Notes: a model not told the origin generated them from the letters alone. Numbered from the stretch's first letter, positions 26,609-33,934 are shown. The stretch is 64,000 nucleotides of DNA from Thalassospira sp. (GCF_030690045.1 NZ_JAUYHK010000003.1:62001-126000); one strand, 5' to 3'. Translations and numbers: made by a program.

Positions 26609-26932
26609 ATGGCGATTCCGACCCCCGTCAACGGTCAGATCACCGATGCCGTCACCCAGGCCAATGTCAAGGTTCTCGGTGACGCTCCGGCGATGGCAAT
26701 GGGCTCGATCTTTCAGTCTTTGGCCCATTCCACCGGCATTCTTTACGAAAACGCCGTCAGCGCCCAGCAGCAGTTGGGCATCGCCTCCCAGGCGGCAACC
26801 AATCAGGGCGTCATCCAGATTTATTCGGTCGATACCATGGCCGATGCCGTCGCAACGTCCAAGATCGCCCAAAGCGACGTCCCGGATAACATGCTTTCGC
26901 TTCTGACGACGCTTCAGGCCGTCAAAAGCTGA
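26609..26932 (+). CDS. rebB: RebB family R-body protein (long form, copy 1)
   Basis: This 107-residue protein is a RebB/killing-trait family member, the small structural subunits that assemble into R-bodies, coiled protein ribbons that unroll and break membranes. The family core QITDAVTQANVKVLGDAPA lies at residues 10-28. It is followed by AMGSIFQSLAHSTGILYENA and the Gln/Ala-rich helix SAQQQLGIASQAATNQGVIQ. The C-terminal block IYSVDTMADAVAT is shared only with copies 2 and 6. The protein is cytoplasmic, with no signal peptide and one cleavage-free hydrophobic helix pattern. A GAAGGAG lies eight bases before the ATG, and a terminator follows, so it is probably transcribed alone. Confidence 0.92.
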   Translation: MAIPTPVNGQITDAVTQANVKVLGDAPAMAMGSIFQSLAHSTGILYENAVSAQQQLGIASQAATNQGVIQIYSVDTMADAVATSKIAQSDVPDNMLSLLTTLQAVKS

Positions 26933-26955
26933 GCCTCCCGGCTTTGTCATCTTTT

Positions 26956-26990
26956 AATCGGGCGGTCTTACGGGCCGCCCGATTGTCTTT
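26956..26990 (+). terminator. Rho-independent terminator between RebB copies 1 and 2
   Basis: AATCGGGCGG (26956-26965) pairs with CCGCCCGATT (26975-26984), followed by GTCTTT. It sits 24 bp after the copy 1 stop codon. Confidence 0.85.
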
Positions 26991-27161
26991 CCACTCCGGA
27001 CTCTTGCCGTTGGGATATTTGGGAATATCGGCGGAAAACTGCCGGAATCACGCAGTTTTTCGCATCACAAATCCCACCCTTTAACGTCAATAGTCTGATC
27101 GCCGCGCCAGTCGCGGAACGGGCCGGTTTCCGGCATATTTCAGGCAATCAGGAGACAGATT

Positions 27162-27497
27162 ATGGCTGACAATACCCCGCTCAATGGCCAGATCACCGAT
27201 GCAGTCACCCAGGCCAATGTCAAGGTTCTGGGCGATGCACCGGCTATCGCCATGGGCTCGCTGTATCAGTCGCTGGCGCATTCGCACGGCATTCTTTACG
27301 AGAATGCCGTCAGCGCCCAGCAGCAGATCGGCATTTCCTCGCAGGCGGCGACCAATCAGGGCGTCATTCAGGTTTATTCTGTCGATACCATGGCCGGTGC
27401 TGTGGCAACGCAGAAAATCGCGACCAGCGATGTTCCCGACAACATGCTGTCGCTTCTGACCGCACTCAAGGCAACCACCGGATCGTCGGTTTCCTGA
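27162..27497 (+). CDS. rebB: RebB family R-body protein (long form, copy 2)
   Basis: This 111-residue protein is very close to copy 1: the core QITDAVTQANVKVLGDAPA is identical, and the SQAATNQGVIQ and YSVDTMAGAVAT blocks are conserved, while the ends differ (MADNTPL start, ATTGSSVS tail). It is expected to be an R-body structural subunit. AGGAGA lies eight bases upstream of the ATG. A terminator stands on each side, so it forms its own transcript from the 26991-27140 region. Confidence 0.92.
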   Translation: MADNTPLNGQITDAVTQANVKVLGDAPAIAMGSLYQSLAHSHGILYENAVSAQQQIGISSQAATNQGVIQVYSVDTMAGAVATQKIATSDVPDNMLSLLTALKATTGSSVS

Positions 27498-27528
27498 CAG
27501 GAACCACGCACGTCATCGCCCCAAACCG

Positions 27529-27559
27529 GCCCGGCATGCCTTGGCTTGCCGGGCTTTTT
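27529..27559 (+). terminator. Rho-independent terminator after RebB copy 2
   Basis: GCCCGGCA (27529-27536) pairs with TGCCGGGC (27547-27554), followed by TTTTT. It isolates copies 1 and 2 from the downstream reb gene run. Confidence 0.9.
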
Positions 27560-27649
27560 ATATCCTTCGTTTTTTTAATGTCACATCCAAACGTCCCAAC
27601 CGTCATCAAGACAGCAATTTCATCCGCACCGCACCGCAAGGAGACTGTC

Positions 27650-27991
27650 ATGGCACCGCCCGATACCGACAGCACGGCCCCTGCCGACGGATCGCAGAAA
27701 GCGCCGGGATTTGTATCCGCATCCCGCCCCGCATCTCCTTCCCCGGCCAGTCCGGCAGCACCCGATGAAAACAATCAGGTCAGCACCCAGATCAGCGACG
27801 CCATCAGTCAGGTCAATGTCAGCACCATCGGCATTGGCCCGGCCTATGCCGCGTTGCAATCCATGCTGGCCCAGTCACAGGCCCAAAGCATTTTGATGGC
27901 CAATATGGTGTCAAGCCAGCGACAGACATCCATCACCGGACTCAGCACCCTGACCAGAAGCATCGAACGGCTGCTTGATGGTCGTTCCTAA
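27650..27991 (+). CDS. RebB-like protein (second sub-type, copy 3)
   Basis: This 113-residue protein belongs to the RebB family but to a different sub-type. The first 45 residues are Pro/Ser/Ala-rich. The core then reads QISDAISQVNVSTIGIGPA near residues 49-67, followed by LQSMLAQSQAQSILMANMVSSQ. The VLG(D/E)APA of copies 1 and 2 is replaced by TIGIGPA, a change shared with copy 4. The ATG at 27650 has AAGGAGA upstream; the longer frame from 27536 would begin inside a terminator. It is followed by copy 4 after 15 bp. Confidence 0.85.
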   Translation: MAPPDTDSTAPADGSQKAPGFVSASRPASPSPASPAAPDENNQVSTQISDAISQVNVSTIGIGPAYAALQSMLAQSQAQSILMANMVSSQRQTSITGLSTLTRSIERLLDGRS

Positions 27992-28006
27992 TCAAGGATT
28001 TGCATC

Positions 28007-28324
28007 ATGACGAACAATACTTCCGTCGACGAACAGATCACCGATGGCATTACCCAGACCAATACCGCCGTCATTGGCAGCGGCCCGGCCATGGGCGCGA
28101 TGCAATCCTATCTGGCACAGGCACAAGCACAGGGCATTCTGTTTTCCAACATGGTCAACGAACAGCAGCAACTGGCGGTCGCCAGCCTTGCCACCACCGT
28201 CGAAGCCGCGAGGTCTACCCTGAATATGGGGGAGCGCCGTCCGCGGTTTCAGTCGGCAGGCCGCGGACCGGATTTTCGGCAGCCCGCAAAGAACAATCAG
28301 ACGGACCACGACCAGAACCAGTGA
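28007..28324 (+). CDS. RebB-like protein (second sub-type, copy 4)
   Basis: This 105-residue protein shares the sub-type of copy 3: QITDGITQTNTAVIGSGPA near residues 10-28, then MQSYLAQAQAQGILFSNMVNEQQQ. After residue 70 the family resemblance stops and a polar Arg/Gln/Asn/Asp tail of about 35 residues follows. AAGGAT precedes the ATG. The stop codon overlaps the ATG of the next small frame as TGATG, which suggests coupled translation. Confidence 0.85.
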   Translation: MTNNTSVDEQITDGITQTNTAVIGSGPAMGAMQSYLAQAQAQGILFSNMVNEQQQLAVASLATTVEAARSTLNMGERRPRFQSAGRGPDFRQPAKNNQTDHDQNQ

Positions 28325-28500
28325 TGCTCACTTCGCCACCGGAAGCACCAGCACCCAAAGCGGCGACGGCATCGAAACTGCCCAACGCCCTGACGGATCT
28401 GGAAGCCACCGATGACGAATATTTTCTTGTCACCGGCTATCACCGGCCAACCGAAAATGACGAACCGAACCCCGAACCGGAACCAGCCACAACGGGTTGA
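28324..28500 (+). CDS. Possible 58-residue acidic protein coupled to copy 4
   Basis: A 58-residue frame begins at the ATG of a TGATG overlap with the copy 4 stop codon. The product is rich in Pro, Glu, Ala and Asp, with a central ALTDLEATDDEYFLVTGYHR segment. I do not recognise it. Start-stop overlap and lack of a competing frame make translation plausible. It could also be the remnant of a longer copy 4 tail separated by an old frameshift. Confidence 0.45.
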   Translation: MLTSPPEAPAPKAATASKLPNALTDLEATDDEYFLVTGYHRPTENDEPNPEPEPATTG

Positions 28501-28562
28501 CTGCCAAAACAGAACAACCCGGAGAACACCCTGTTTGACCCGAAATCGAAGGAGTCTGTGCG

Positions 28563-28787
28563 ATGAGTGACATCGTCAATGCACAAATCACCGACGCCGT
28601 CACCCAGACCAATGTCAAGGTTCTGGGGGAATCCCCGGCACAGGCTGTTTCCATCGCCTTGCAGGCGCATTCCCATGCCACCGGCCTTGCGATGCAAAAC
28701 GCCACCATCGCCCAGGGCAATATCCAGCAGGTCGCCAATACCGCCTCGTCCAAAATCATCGCACTGATTGTCGCCGAGGCCGGATAA
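28563..28787 (+). CDS. rebB: RebB family R-body protein (short form, copy 5)
   Basis: At 74 residues this is the shortest RebB copy. The core QITDAVTQTNVKVLGESPA is at residues 8-26, followed by a helix (LQAHSHATGLAMQNATIAQG) and a short QQVANTASSKI end. It lacks the YSVDTMA block of the long form and pairs by sequence with copy 7. GAAGGAG lies about nine bases upstream of the ATG. No terminator separates it from copies 6 to 8. Confidence 0.9.
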   Translation: MSDIVNAQITDAVTQTNVKVLGESPAQAVSIALQAHSHATGLAMQNATIAQGNIQQVANTASSKIIALIVAEAG

Positions 28788-28863
28788 ATTCCGGTCACAA
28801 CCCATCTTCTGCACCGTCTTGGTGGATAGACAGCGATCCGAGATCGCCACATTGGAGGAAGAA

Positions 28864-29187
28864 ATGGCAATTCCCACCCCGGTCAACGGACAGATTACCG
28901 ATGCTGTGACCCAAAGTTCGGTCAGCATCCTCGGACAGGCTCCGGCCATGGCCATGAGTTCGATTTATCAGAGCGCGGCCCATTCGACATCGATCCTGTT
29001 CCAGAATGCCGTTCAGGCGCAGCAACAGGCATCCATCTGTTCACAGGCCGCCACCAATCAGGGCGTGATGCAGCTTTATTCGGTCAATACCATGGCCGGG
29101 GCAACCGCGACGGCAAAGATCGGTCGTTCCGATAACAGCAATACGCTTCTGACTCTTTTGGTCTTGTTGGCGGCAACCCGCCGCTAG
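28864..29187 (+). CDS. rebB: RebB family R-body protein (long form, copy 6)
   Basis: This 107-residue protein is a long-form RebB like copies 1 and 2, with QITDAVTQSSVSILGQAPA at residues 10-28, SQAATNQGVMQ and LYSVNTMAGATAT. Its core is more divergent (SSVSILGQ replaces ANVKVLGD), and it carries a cysteine near residue 58. The ATG at 28864 follows GGAGGAAG; the frame from 28768 overlaps copy 5 and is not used. It lies between the short forms 5 and 7. Confidence 0.9.
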   Translation: MAIPTPVNGQITDAVTQSSVSILGQAPAMAMSSIYQSAAHSTSILFQNAVQAQQQASICSQAATNQGVMQLYSVNTMAGATATAKIGRSDNSNTLLTLLVLLAATRR

Positions 29188-29240
29188 GCACTTTTCCGGC
29201 GGCGACATCGCCGCCAACGGTTTATCAGTGAGGGCGTGAT

Positions 29241-29501
29241 ATGGCAGACAACACCCCCGTCAATTCCCAGATCACCGACGCGGTCACACAAACCAACGTC
29301 AAGGTCCTGGGTGAAGCACCGGCACAGGCCATGGGCATGGTGTATCAAACGATGGCCCATTCCATCAGCCTGTCGATGCAAAACGCCATGCAAACCCAGG
29401 GCGGATTGCAACAGATCGGCAATGCCGTGACATCAAGTGCGTGCCGCATGATTCTGGATACCACCGGCGGCGGCATGGGTGGTGGCGGCACGACAAAATA
29501 A
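29241..29501 (+). CDS. rebB: RebB family R-body protein (short form, copy 7)
   Basis: This 86-residue protein is the partner of copy 5 by sequence: QITDAVTQTNVKVLGEAPA near residues 10-28, then YQTMAHSISLSMQNAMQTQG and QQIGNAVTSS. It ends in a glycine-rich GGGMGGGGTTK tail. A GAGGG lies upstream of the ATG. Its first eight residues match those of copy 2, while the C-terminal part matches copy 5, so the duplication history is mixed. Confidence 0.9.
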   Translation: MADNTPVNSQITDAVTQTNVKVLGEAPAQAMGMVYQTMAHSISLSMQNAMQTQGGLQQIGNAVTSSACRMILDTTGGGMGGGGTTK

Positions 29502-29540
29502 CCGCGCCCGATCCGACACATATAAGGCAGAGGTTTGATT

Positions 29541-30023
29541 ATGGCCGACGATACCGACGATCCCAAAACCACCGATCCGGCAGCCGCATCGGGCAGTGAT
29601 GACACCCCGCCTGCCACCCCGGCGGGCGAAGGCGGTGATACTTCCGGCGGCAGCAGTGGCGGCAGCAACAACGCACCTGTTTCAACCGCCCTGAACCCGC
29701 AAATCGTTCAGGCGGTCGGCACCACCAATCATGCGGTTCTGAACGGGGCCTTTCCGGGCGGCAATGGCATCGCCTATCAAAAGGTTGCCCAGGCCGCCGC
29801 CTATGCCGTGCAGGATTCAACCGATTATATGCGCAACATCATGTCAATGGCATCTGCCGCCACCGGCGTTGCCCTGCAAAAGATGCTGGCCGAAAAAACC
29901 ACCACCCCCTATGCCGACATCATCACCGCGGCAACCAAGGCCGTCGGCGATGCGCAGGAAACCTTTACCAAGGTCGGCACCGCCGCCAGCACGGTGGTCA
30001 AGGATTTCGATACGCTGGCCTGA
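29541..30023 (+). CDS. Divergent RebB-like protein with N-terminal extension (copy 8)
   Basis: This 160-residue protein ends the reb run. Residues 1-50 are a disordered Asp/Ser/Gly/Pro extension. Residues about 53-110 keep a distant RebB pattern (NPQIVQAVGTTNHAVLNGAFP, then AYQKVAQAAAYAVQDSTDY). The last 50 residues are an amphipathic helix. The ATG at 29541 follows GGCAGAGG; a TTG two codons earlier is also in frame. The stop is 4 bp from the stop of the convergent cyclase gene. Membership of the RebB family is likely but weaker than for the other copies. Confidence 0.75.
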   Translation: MADDTDDPKTTDPAAASGSDDTPPATPAGEGGDTSGGSSGGSNNAPVSTALNPQIVQAVGTTNHAVLNGAFPGGNGIAYQKVAQAAAYAVQDSTDYMRNIMSMASAATGVALQKMLAEKTTTPYADIITAATKAVGDAQETFTKVGTAASTVVKDFDTLA

Positions 30024-30027
30024 AACG

Positions 30028-31332
30028 TCAACCGGCGCGTAAAAGCTGGATTCTCTGGCAGGCCTCGGCGAAATCCGGGGCAAACAATGTCAGGCGCGTT
30101 CCCGTGCCTTCCAGTTCGTATTCCCCGATATTTTCGGTCGGGCAGGAAATGAACCGGGCGACCGGCCCGCTGACCAGAACCCGTTTGCCAAGTTTCTTGG
30201 TCAGTTTTTCGATCCGGGCGGCCTCGTTTGCGGCCCGCCCGACAACGGTAAAATCAACCCGTTCCGGCACGCCGACATTGCCATACACCACATCGCCAAC
30301 ATGCATGCCCAACCCGTAATCAAAACCGGGCATCCCTGATTCTTCGCGCCGAAGGTTAAGTTGTTCGATATTCATTTGTGCCTCGGCGGCGGCATAAACG
30401 GCGGCATGACAGGCCTGTTCCAGATCCTGTTCATCATCGCGGATCGGGAAAATCGCAAGGGTCGCATCGCCGATATAACGCAACACCTGCCCGCCATGCT
30501 TCAACACTGCCCCGGCGGTGGCGGCAAAAAACGCATTCATTTCACCCAAAAACGCATCATCGCCGACGGTGGCGGCAACACCGGTGGAATTGCGCATATC
30601 CGAAAACCATATCACCGCACGGGTTTTGGTGCCGTCACCCAGTTTGATCTGACCATTGCGCACCCGCCCGCCCGCATCCGACCCCAGATAGGTTTCAAGG
30701 ATCATGCGGGTTTCCTCATGCATGATCCGCATCTTGCAGGCCACGGCAAAGCGCCCCTGAATGGCCGACAGGATCGACAAATCCTCGTCGGTAAAACCGC
30801 TGCTTCGTTTGGTCAGATAGGTCATGAAAATATGGTTGCGGCCCAGATCGCTGTCCTTGTCGGTGACAAAGGGCGTCATCAACGCCAGATAATCCGTCCC
30901 GCGATTCTTTTTAAATGTTGATAACACCGGAAAATCGACAATCGAGCCCGGCCCGATCAGATGACGGCGCAAAAAGACCACATCATTGTCCAGCATCCAT
31001 TTCATCGGGCTTTCGGCCCAGTCCGGATCGTCATTGCGCAAACCGGTATGAAAGGCCTGCTCCACCAGTTCCTGGTCTTTTTCCCAGATATAACTGACGC
31101 CCTCATACAGGGGATGCAGGGTTTTGAACCCCACCATGACCCGGTCAATCGGAATACCCGCCGCCACCAGACGCGACACCATACCGCCAACCACGTCACC
31201 AATGGCGGTATCTTCCAATGCGCGTTCCATCAGCCAGTCATTGACGGCACGGACAAACCCGCTGCCCGACAGGGCGGAATTGGTGCCCGGCAAGGCCGTG
31301 ACATTTCCGGTGTTTTTATCTGACAGGTTCAT
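30028..31332 (-). CDS. Class III adenylate/guanylate cyclase domain protein
   Basis: This 434-residue cytoplasmic protein has an N-terminal GAF-like sensory region (about residues 20-215) and a C-terminal class III cyclase domain. The first metal aspartate is in VIWFSDMRNSTG near residue 241, the second in LRYIGDATLAIFP near residue 289, and the GNVGVPERVDFTVVGRAANEAARIE block near residue 357 carries the transition-state asparagine and arginine. It would make cAMP, or less likely cGMP, in response to an unknown cue. GGAG precedes the ATG. It follows the two-component genes by 133 bp on the same strand and converges on the reb genes. Confidence 0.88.
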   Translation of the reverse strand: MNLSDKNTGNVTALPGTNSALSGSGFVRAVNDWLMERALEDTAIGDVVGGMVSRLVAAGIPIDRVMVGFKTLHPLYEGVSYIWEKDQELVEQAFHTGLRNDDPDWAESPMKWMLDNDVVFLRRHLIGPGSIVDFPVLSTFKKNRGTDYLALMTPFVTDKDSDLGRNHIFMTYLTKRSSGFTDEDLSILSAIQGRFAVACKMRIMHEETRMILETYLGSDAGGRVRNGQIKLGDGTKTRAVIWFSDMRNSTGVAATVGDDAFLGEMNAFFAATAGAVLKHGGQVLRYIGDATLAIFPIRDDEQDLEQACHAAVYAAAEAQMNIEQLNLRREESGMPGFDYGLGMHVGDVVYGNVGVPERVDFTVVGRAANEAARIEKLTKKLGKRVLVSGPVARFISCPTENIGEYELEGTGTRLTLFAPDFAEACQRIQLLRAG

Positions 31333-31465
31333 AGGCTTGCTCCGTCCCGCAATTTTGCATATTTGTTACACCGCTTAGATAGGCGAAACAACGCGTACCG
31401 CAATTGCCTGATCGTACAAAAAGATTATCATTTTCGCGTTCCTGACAAAAGCTGTCAGGCCGGGG

Positions 31466-32995
31466 TCACACACCCACCGGGGCGGGTAGGTAAATCCGGG
31501 CGGCCAAACCGCCTTGCGGTGCGTCATCCAGATAGATTTCGCCGCCATGCCCGCGGATTGCGGTCCGGGCAATCGACAATCCCAATCCAATGCCGCCGGT
31601 TCCCTGATTGCGGGATTCTTCCAGCCTGAAAAACGGCTCGAACACCTTGTCGCGGCTTTCGACCGGAATACCCGGCCCGTCGTCACAGACATCAATCCAC
31701 AACCCGCCATCATCGGCGCGTTTCACCGAAACCGTCACATGTTCGCCATAGGCCAGACCATTGCCCAGCAAATTGCCCAGGGCACGCTTGATCGACAACG
31801 GACGGCAAGCATAGGTCAGATGATCAATGGCGCTGACAAAGGTCACCGGATGGCCGGTTTCTTCCAGATCGGCACAGGTCGCCTCGACCAGGGCGACGAT
31901 ATCAATCCGCCGGGTTTCCTCATTGGCGGTTTCCTCGCGGGCAAAGGTCATCGCGGCTTCGACCATCTGCTCCATCTCATTGAGGGTTTCGATGATCTTG
32001 CGGCGGTTTTCCTCGTCATCGACAAATTCCGCCCGCAGACGCAGGCTGGTGATCGGGGTGCGCAAATCATGGGAAATCGCCGCCAGCATCCGGGTTCTGT
32101 CGCTGACAAACCGTTTCAGGCGTGCGCTCATGCGGTTAAAGGCCCGCGCCGCACGGGCAATTTCCAGCGGGCCTTTTTCCGGCACCGGTTCCGGGAAATC
32201 TCCACGCCCGATCCGGTCGGCGGCGGCCGCCAACACTTTCCACGGGCGCGTTACCCGACGGGCAACAAAAAAGGCAATGATCCCGATCAGCAACGCCGAC
32301 AATACCACCCGCGCCAGACTTTGCATCGCCAACCAGGGCGGCGGTGTAAAGCCATTGATCCGCGCATCCAGCCACACCACCGGCATCGCACCATCCCCAT
32401 CCGGCGCAATGCCCGCACGATTGTCAAAAATCGGCACCGAAACCGCCATCACCGCCGGGCCATCGCATTTTATGTCACCGAAAAACCGTTTCCCCCCACG
32501 GCCATGATAGGATCGTTTGTCGCGATCCTGTTCCAACCGGCGGTCCTTGTCCTTGCGTTTGCCCTTATCATCATCATCGTCGTCATCATCATCGCGTTCC
32601 TTGCGACAATCGCTTTCAGACAACAAAACAACCCGTGCGGCCATTTTCGGGTTATCCAGGGCCTCGTTCAGCCGGGTCGAGAGCAGGCGCGTCACCTCGC
32701 TATCATCATCCGGTGGCAAGTCCGGTGCCTCAATCAACCGAAACCTGTTCATCGGGCTTTCGGCAACGCGCAAAACATCGCGCCAGTTTTCCGGTGCGGT
32801 TGTTGACAGGATGCGCGATATTGCTGCTACACGGGCCAAAGCCCCGCCGCGCCGTTCGCTCAGCACCGCATCATGGCGTTCCTCGGCCAGCAAAACCGCC
32901 AGCACCACATGGGTCAGGATCACCGCCCCCAATAACAGGCACACCAGTTGCGCCGTCAGGCTGCGCGGGTAAAGCCGGGCAAAAAACCGTTTCAT
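31466..32995 (-). CDS. Sensor histidine kinase with poly-aspartate periplasmic domain
   Basis: This 509-residue inner-membrane kinase has transmembrane segments at about residues 15-38 and 226-246, a HAMP domain (about 247-300), the phospho-acceptor AISHDLRTP with His309, and the ATPase boxes LGNLLGNGLAYG, DDGPGIP and GIGLGLSIART. The periplasmic domain is odd. Residues 135-143 are nine consecutive aspartates, flanked by Lys/Arg/Asp repeats up to about residue 160 (KGKRKDKDRR). This points to cation or polyamine sensing. The start overlaps the response regulator gene as ATGA. Confidence 0.92.
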   Translation of the reverse strand: MKRFFARLYPRSLTAQLVCLLLGAVILTHVVLAVLLAEERHDAVLSERRGGALARVAAISRILSTTAPENWRDVLRVAESPMNRFRLIEAPDLPPDDDSEVTRLLSTRLNEALDNPKMAARVVLLSESDCRKERDDDDDDDDDKGKRKDKDRRLEQDRDKRSYHGRGGKRFFGDIKCDGPAVMAVSVPIFDNRAGIAPDGDGAMPVVWLDARINGFTPPPWLAMQSLARVVLSALLIGIIAFFVARRVTRPWKVLAAAADRIGRGDFPEPVPEKGPLEIARAARAFNRMSARLKRFVSDRTRMLAAISHDLRTPITSLRLRAEFVDDEENRRKIIETLNEMEQMVEAAMTFAREETANEETRRIDIVALVEATCADLEETGHPVTFVSAIDHLTYACRPLSIKRALGNLLGNGLAYGEHVTVSVKRADDGGLWIDVCDDGPGIPVESRDKVFEPFFRLEESRNQGTGGIGLGLSIARTAIRGHGGEIYLDDAPQGGLAARIYLPAPVGV

Positions 32996-33717
32996 TGCGA
33001 TATCACCGGCACAGTCAGCATATAGCCACCACCCCAGACGGTTTTAATGATGGTCGGGTTTTTCGGATCGGGTTCGATCTTTTTGCGCAGACGACTGACC
33101 TGATTATCGATGCTGCGGTCAAAGGGGATTGCCTCGCGCCCCTTGGTCAGGTCCAGCAACTGATCGCGGTTCAAAACCATGCGCGGATGATCGACAAAGG
33201 CGTTCAGCAAGGTGAATTCCCCGGCACTCAGCGGGATCACCACATCATCGTCGCTGCGCAATTCATGGCGGTTGCGATCCAGAATCCAGCGATCAAAATG
33301 TACTTCCCCACCGGCCAGCGGGCGTTTGCGCCCGGTCGGCAGGCTTTGCGCCCGGCGCAATACCGCCTTGACCCGCGCCAGCAATTCCCGCGGGTTAAAC
33401 GGCTTGGCCAGATAATCATCCGCGCCCATTTCAAGACCAATGATGCGGTCGGTTTCCTCGCCCAGTGCGGTCAACATCACCACCGGGATATCGTGGCTTT
33501 CGCGTAACCAGCGGCACAGGCTTAATCCGTCTTCGCCGGGCATCATCAAATCCAGCACCACCAGATCGGGCATGACATCGCCGCCAATCATGCGGCGCAA
33601 TTCCTTGCCATCGGCTGCCAGCGACACGCGATAGCCATGCTGGCGCAGATACCGCCCCAACAGGTCGCGAATATCGCGGTGATCGTCAACAACCAGAATA
33701 TGGGCCGATTCCGTCAT
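32992..33717 (-). CDS. OmpR-family response regulator
   Basis: This 241-residue regulator has a receiver domain with acidic pocket VVDDH near residue 10, phospho-acceptor LVVLDLMMPG near residue 56 and K in AKPFNP near residue 107. An OmpR/PhoB winged-helix domain follows at about residues 135-235 (SRLRKKIEPDP near 208). It is co-transcribed with the kinase gene through a 4-bp overlap. The divergent secreted protein gene at 33935 is its most likely target. Confidence 0.93.
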   Translation of the reverse strand: MTESAHILVVDDHRDIRDLLGRYLRQHGYRVSLAADGKELRRMIGGDVMPDLVVLDLMMPGEDGLSLCRWLRESHDIPVVMLTALGEETDRIIGLEMGADDYLAKPFNPRELLARVKAVLRRAQSLPTGRKRPLAGGEVHFDRWILDRNRHELRSDDDVVIPLSAGEFTLLNAFVDHPRMVLNRDQLLDLTKGREAIPFDRSIDNQVSRLRKKIEPDPKNPTIIKTVWGGGYMLTVPVISQ

Positions 33718-33805
33718 TTTGCCTTACGCCTTTACAGGTCAATTATTTCATAATCACACGGTATCCGCCGGACCGGTGCGAAAGAACCGCTAATTTGTAT
33801 CAGAC

Positions 33806-33873
33806 TGTCGCAAAAGCCGCGATTGGCAAACATTGCGACCATTCAGGCCTTTTGGCGGGATCATTTTGCGACA
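33806..33873. promoter_or_regulatory. TTGCGAC repeats between the response regulator and secreted protein genes
   Basis: TGTCGCAAAA (33806-33815) and TTTTGCGACA (33864-33873) are exact inverted copies, with an intermediate ATTGCGACC (33832-33840) in the same orientation as the last. Repeated copies in the shared control region of a response regulator and a candidate target gene suggest binding sites, although OmpR-type proteins usually bind direct repeats. Confidence 0.5.
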
Positions 33874-33934
33874 TCCGGGCGGTTATATGGACCTCGACAC
33901 ACAGAAGCATGTCTTCACACAAACGAGGTCCAAA

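Noticed and set aside
27049..27516. A shared GGAAyCACGCA string upstream of RebB copy 2 (about 27049) and just after it (about 27500), considered as a sigma factor -35 motif.
   Set aside because: The second copy lies right at the end of copy 2 and before a terminator, no matching -10 at fixed spacing was found, and copy 1 lacks it. It is probably chance.
26609..29501. Repeated similar 200-300 bp blocks read as a possible repeat array or mobile element.
   Set aside because: The similarity follows the reading frames of RebB paralogues with their own ribosome binding sites; there are no terminal repeats, transposase or CRISPR-like spacing.
29541..30023. Phasin-like reading of the 160-residue protein at the end of the reb run.
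   Set aside because: The helical C-terminus is generic. The order of polar start, core and helix and the position in the run favour a RebB relative.
23039..30023. The sigma factor and small protein cluster considered as a prophage or tailocin remnant.
   Set aside because: There is no tail, sheath, lysis, integrase or capsid gene. The small proteins have the RebB core. The tRNA-Thr gene next to it is intact, with no repeat of its 3' end seen downstream that would mark an integration site.
32567..32593. GAT/GAC triplet run considered as a microsatellite or CRISPR-like repeat.
   Set aside because: It is in frame within the kinase gene and encodes the aspartate strip; it is treated under that gene.
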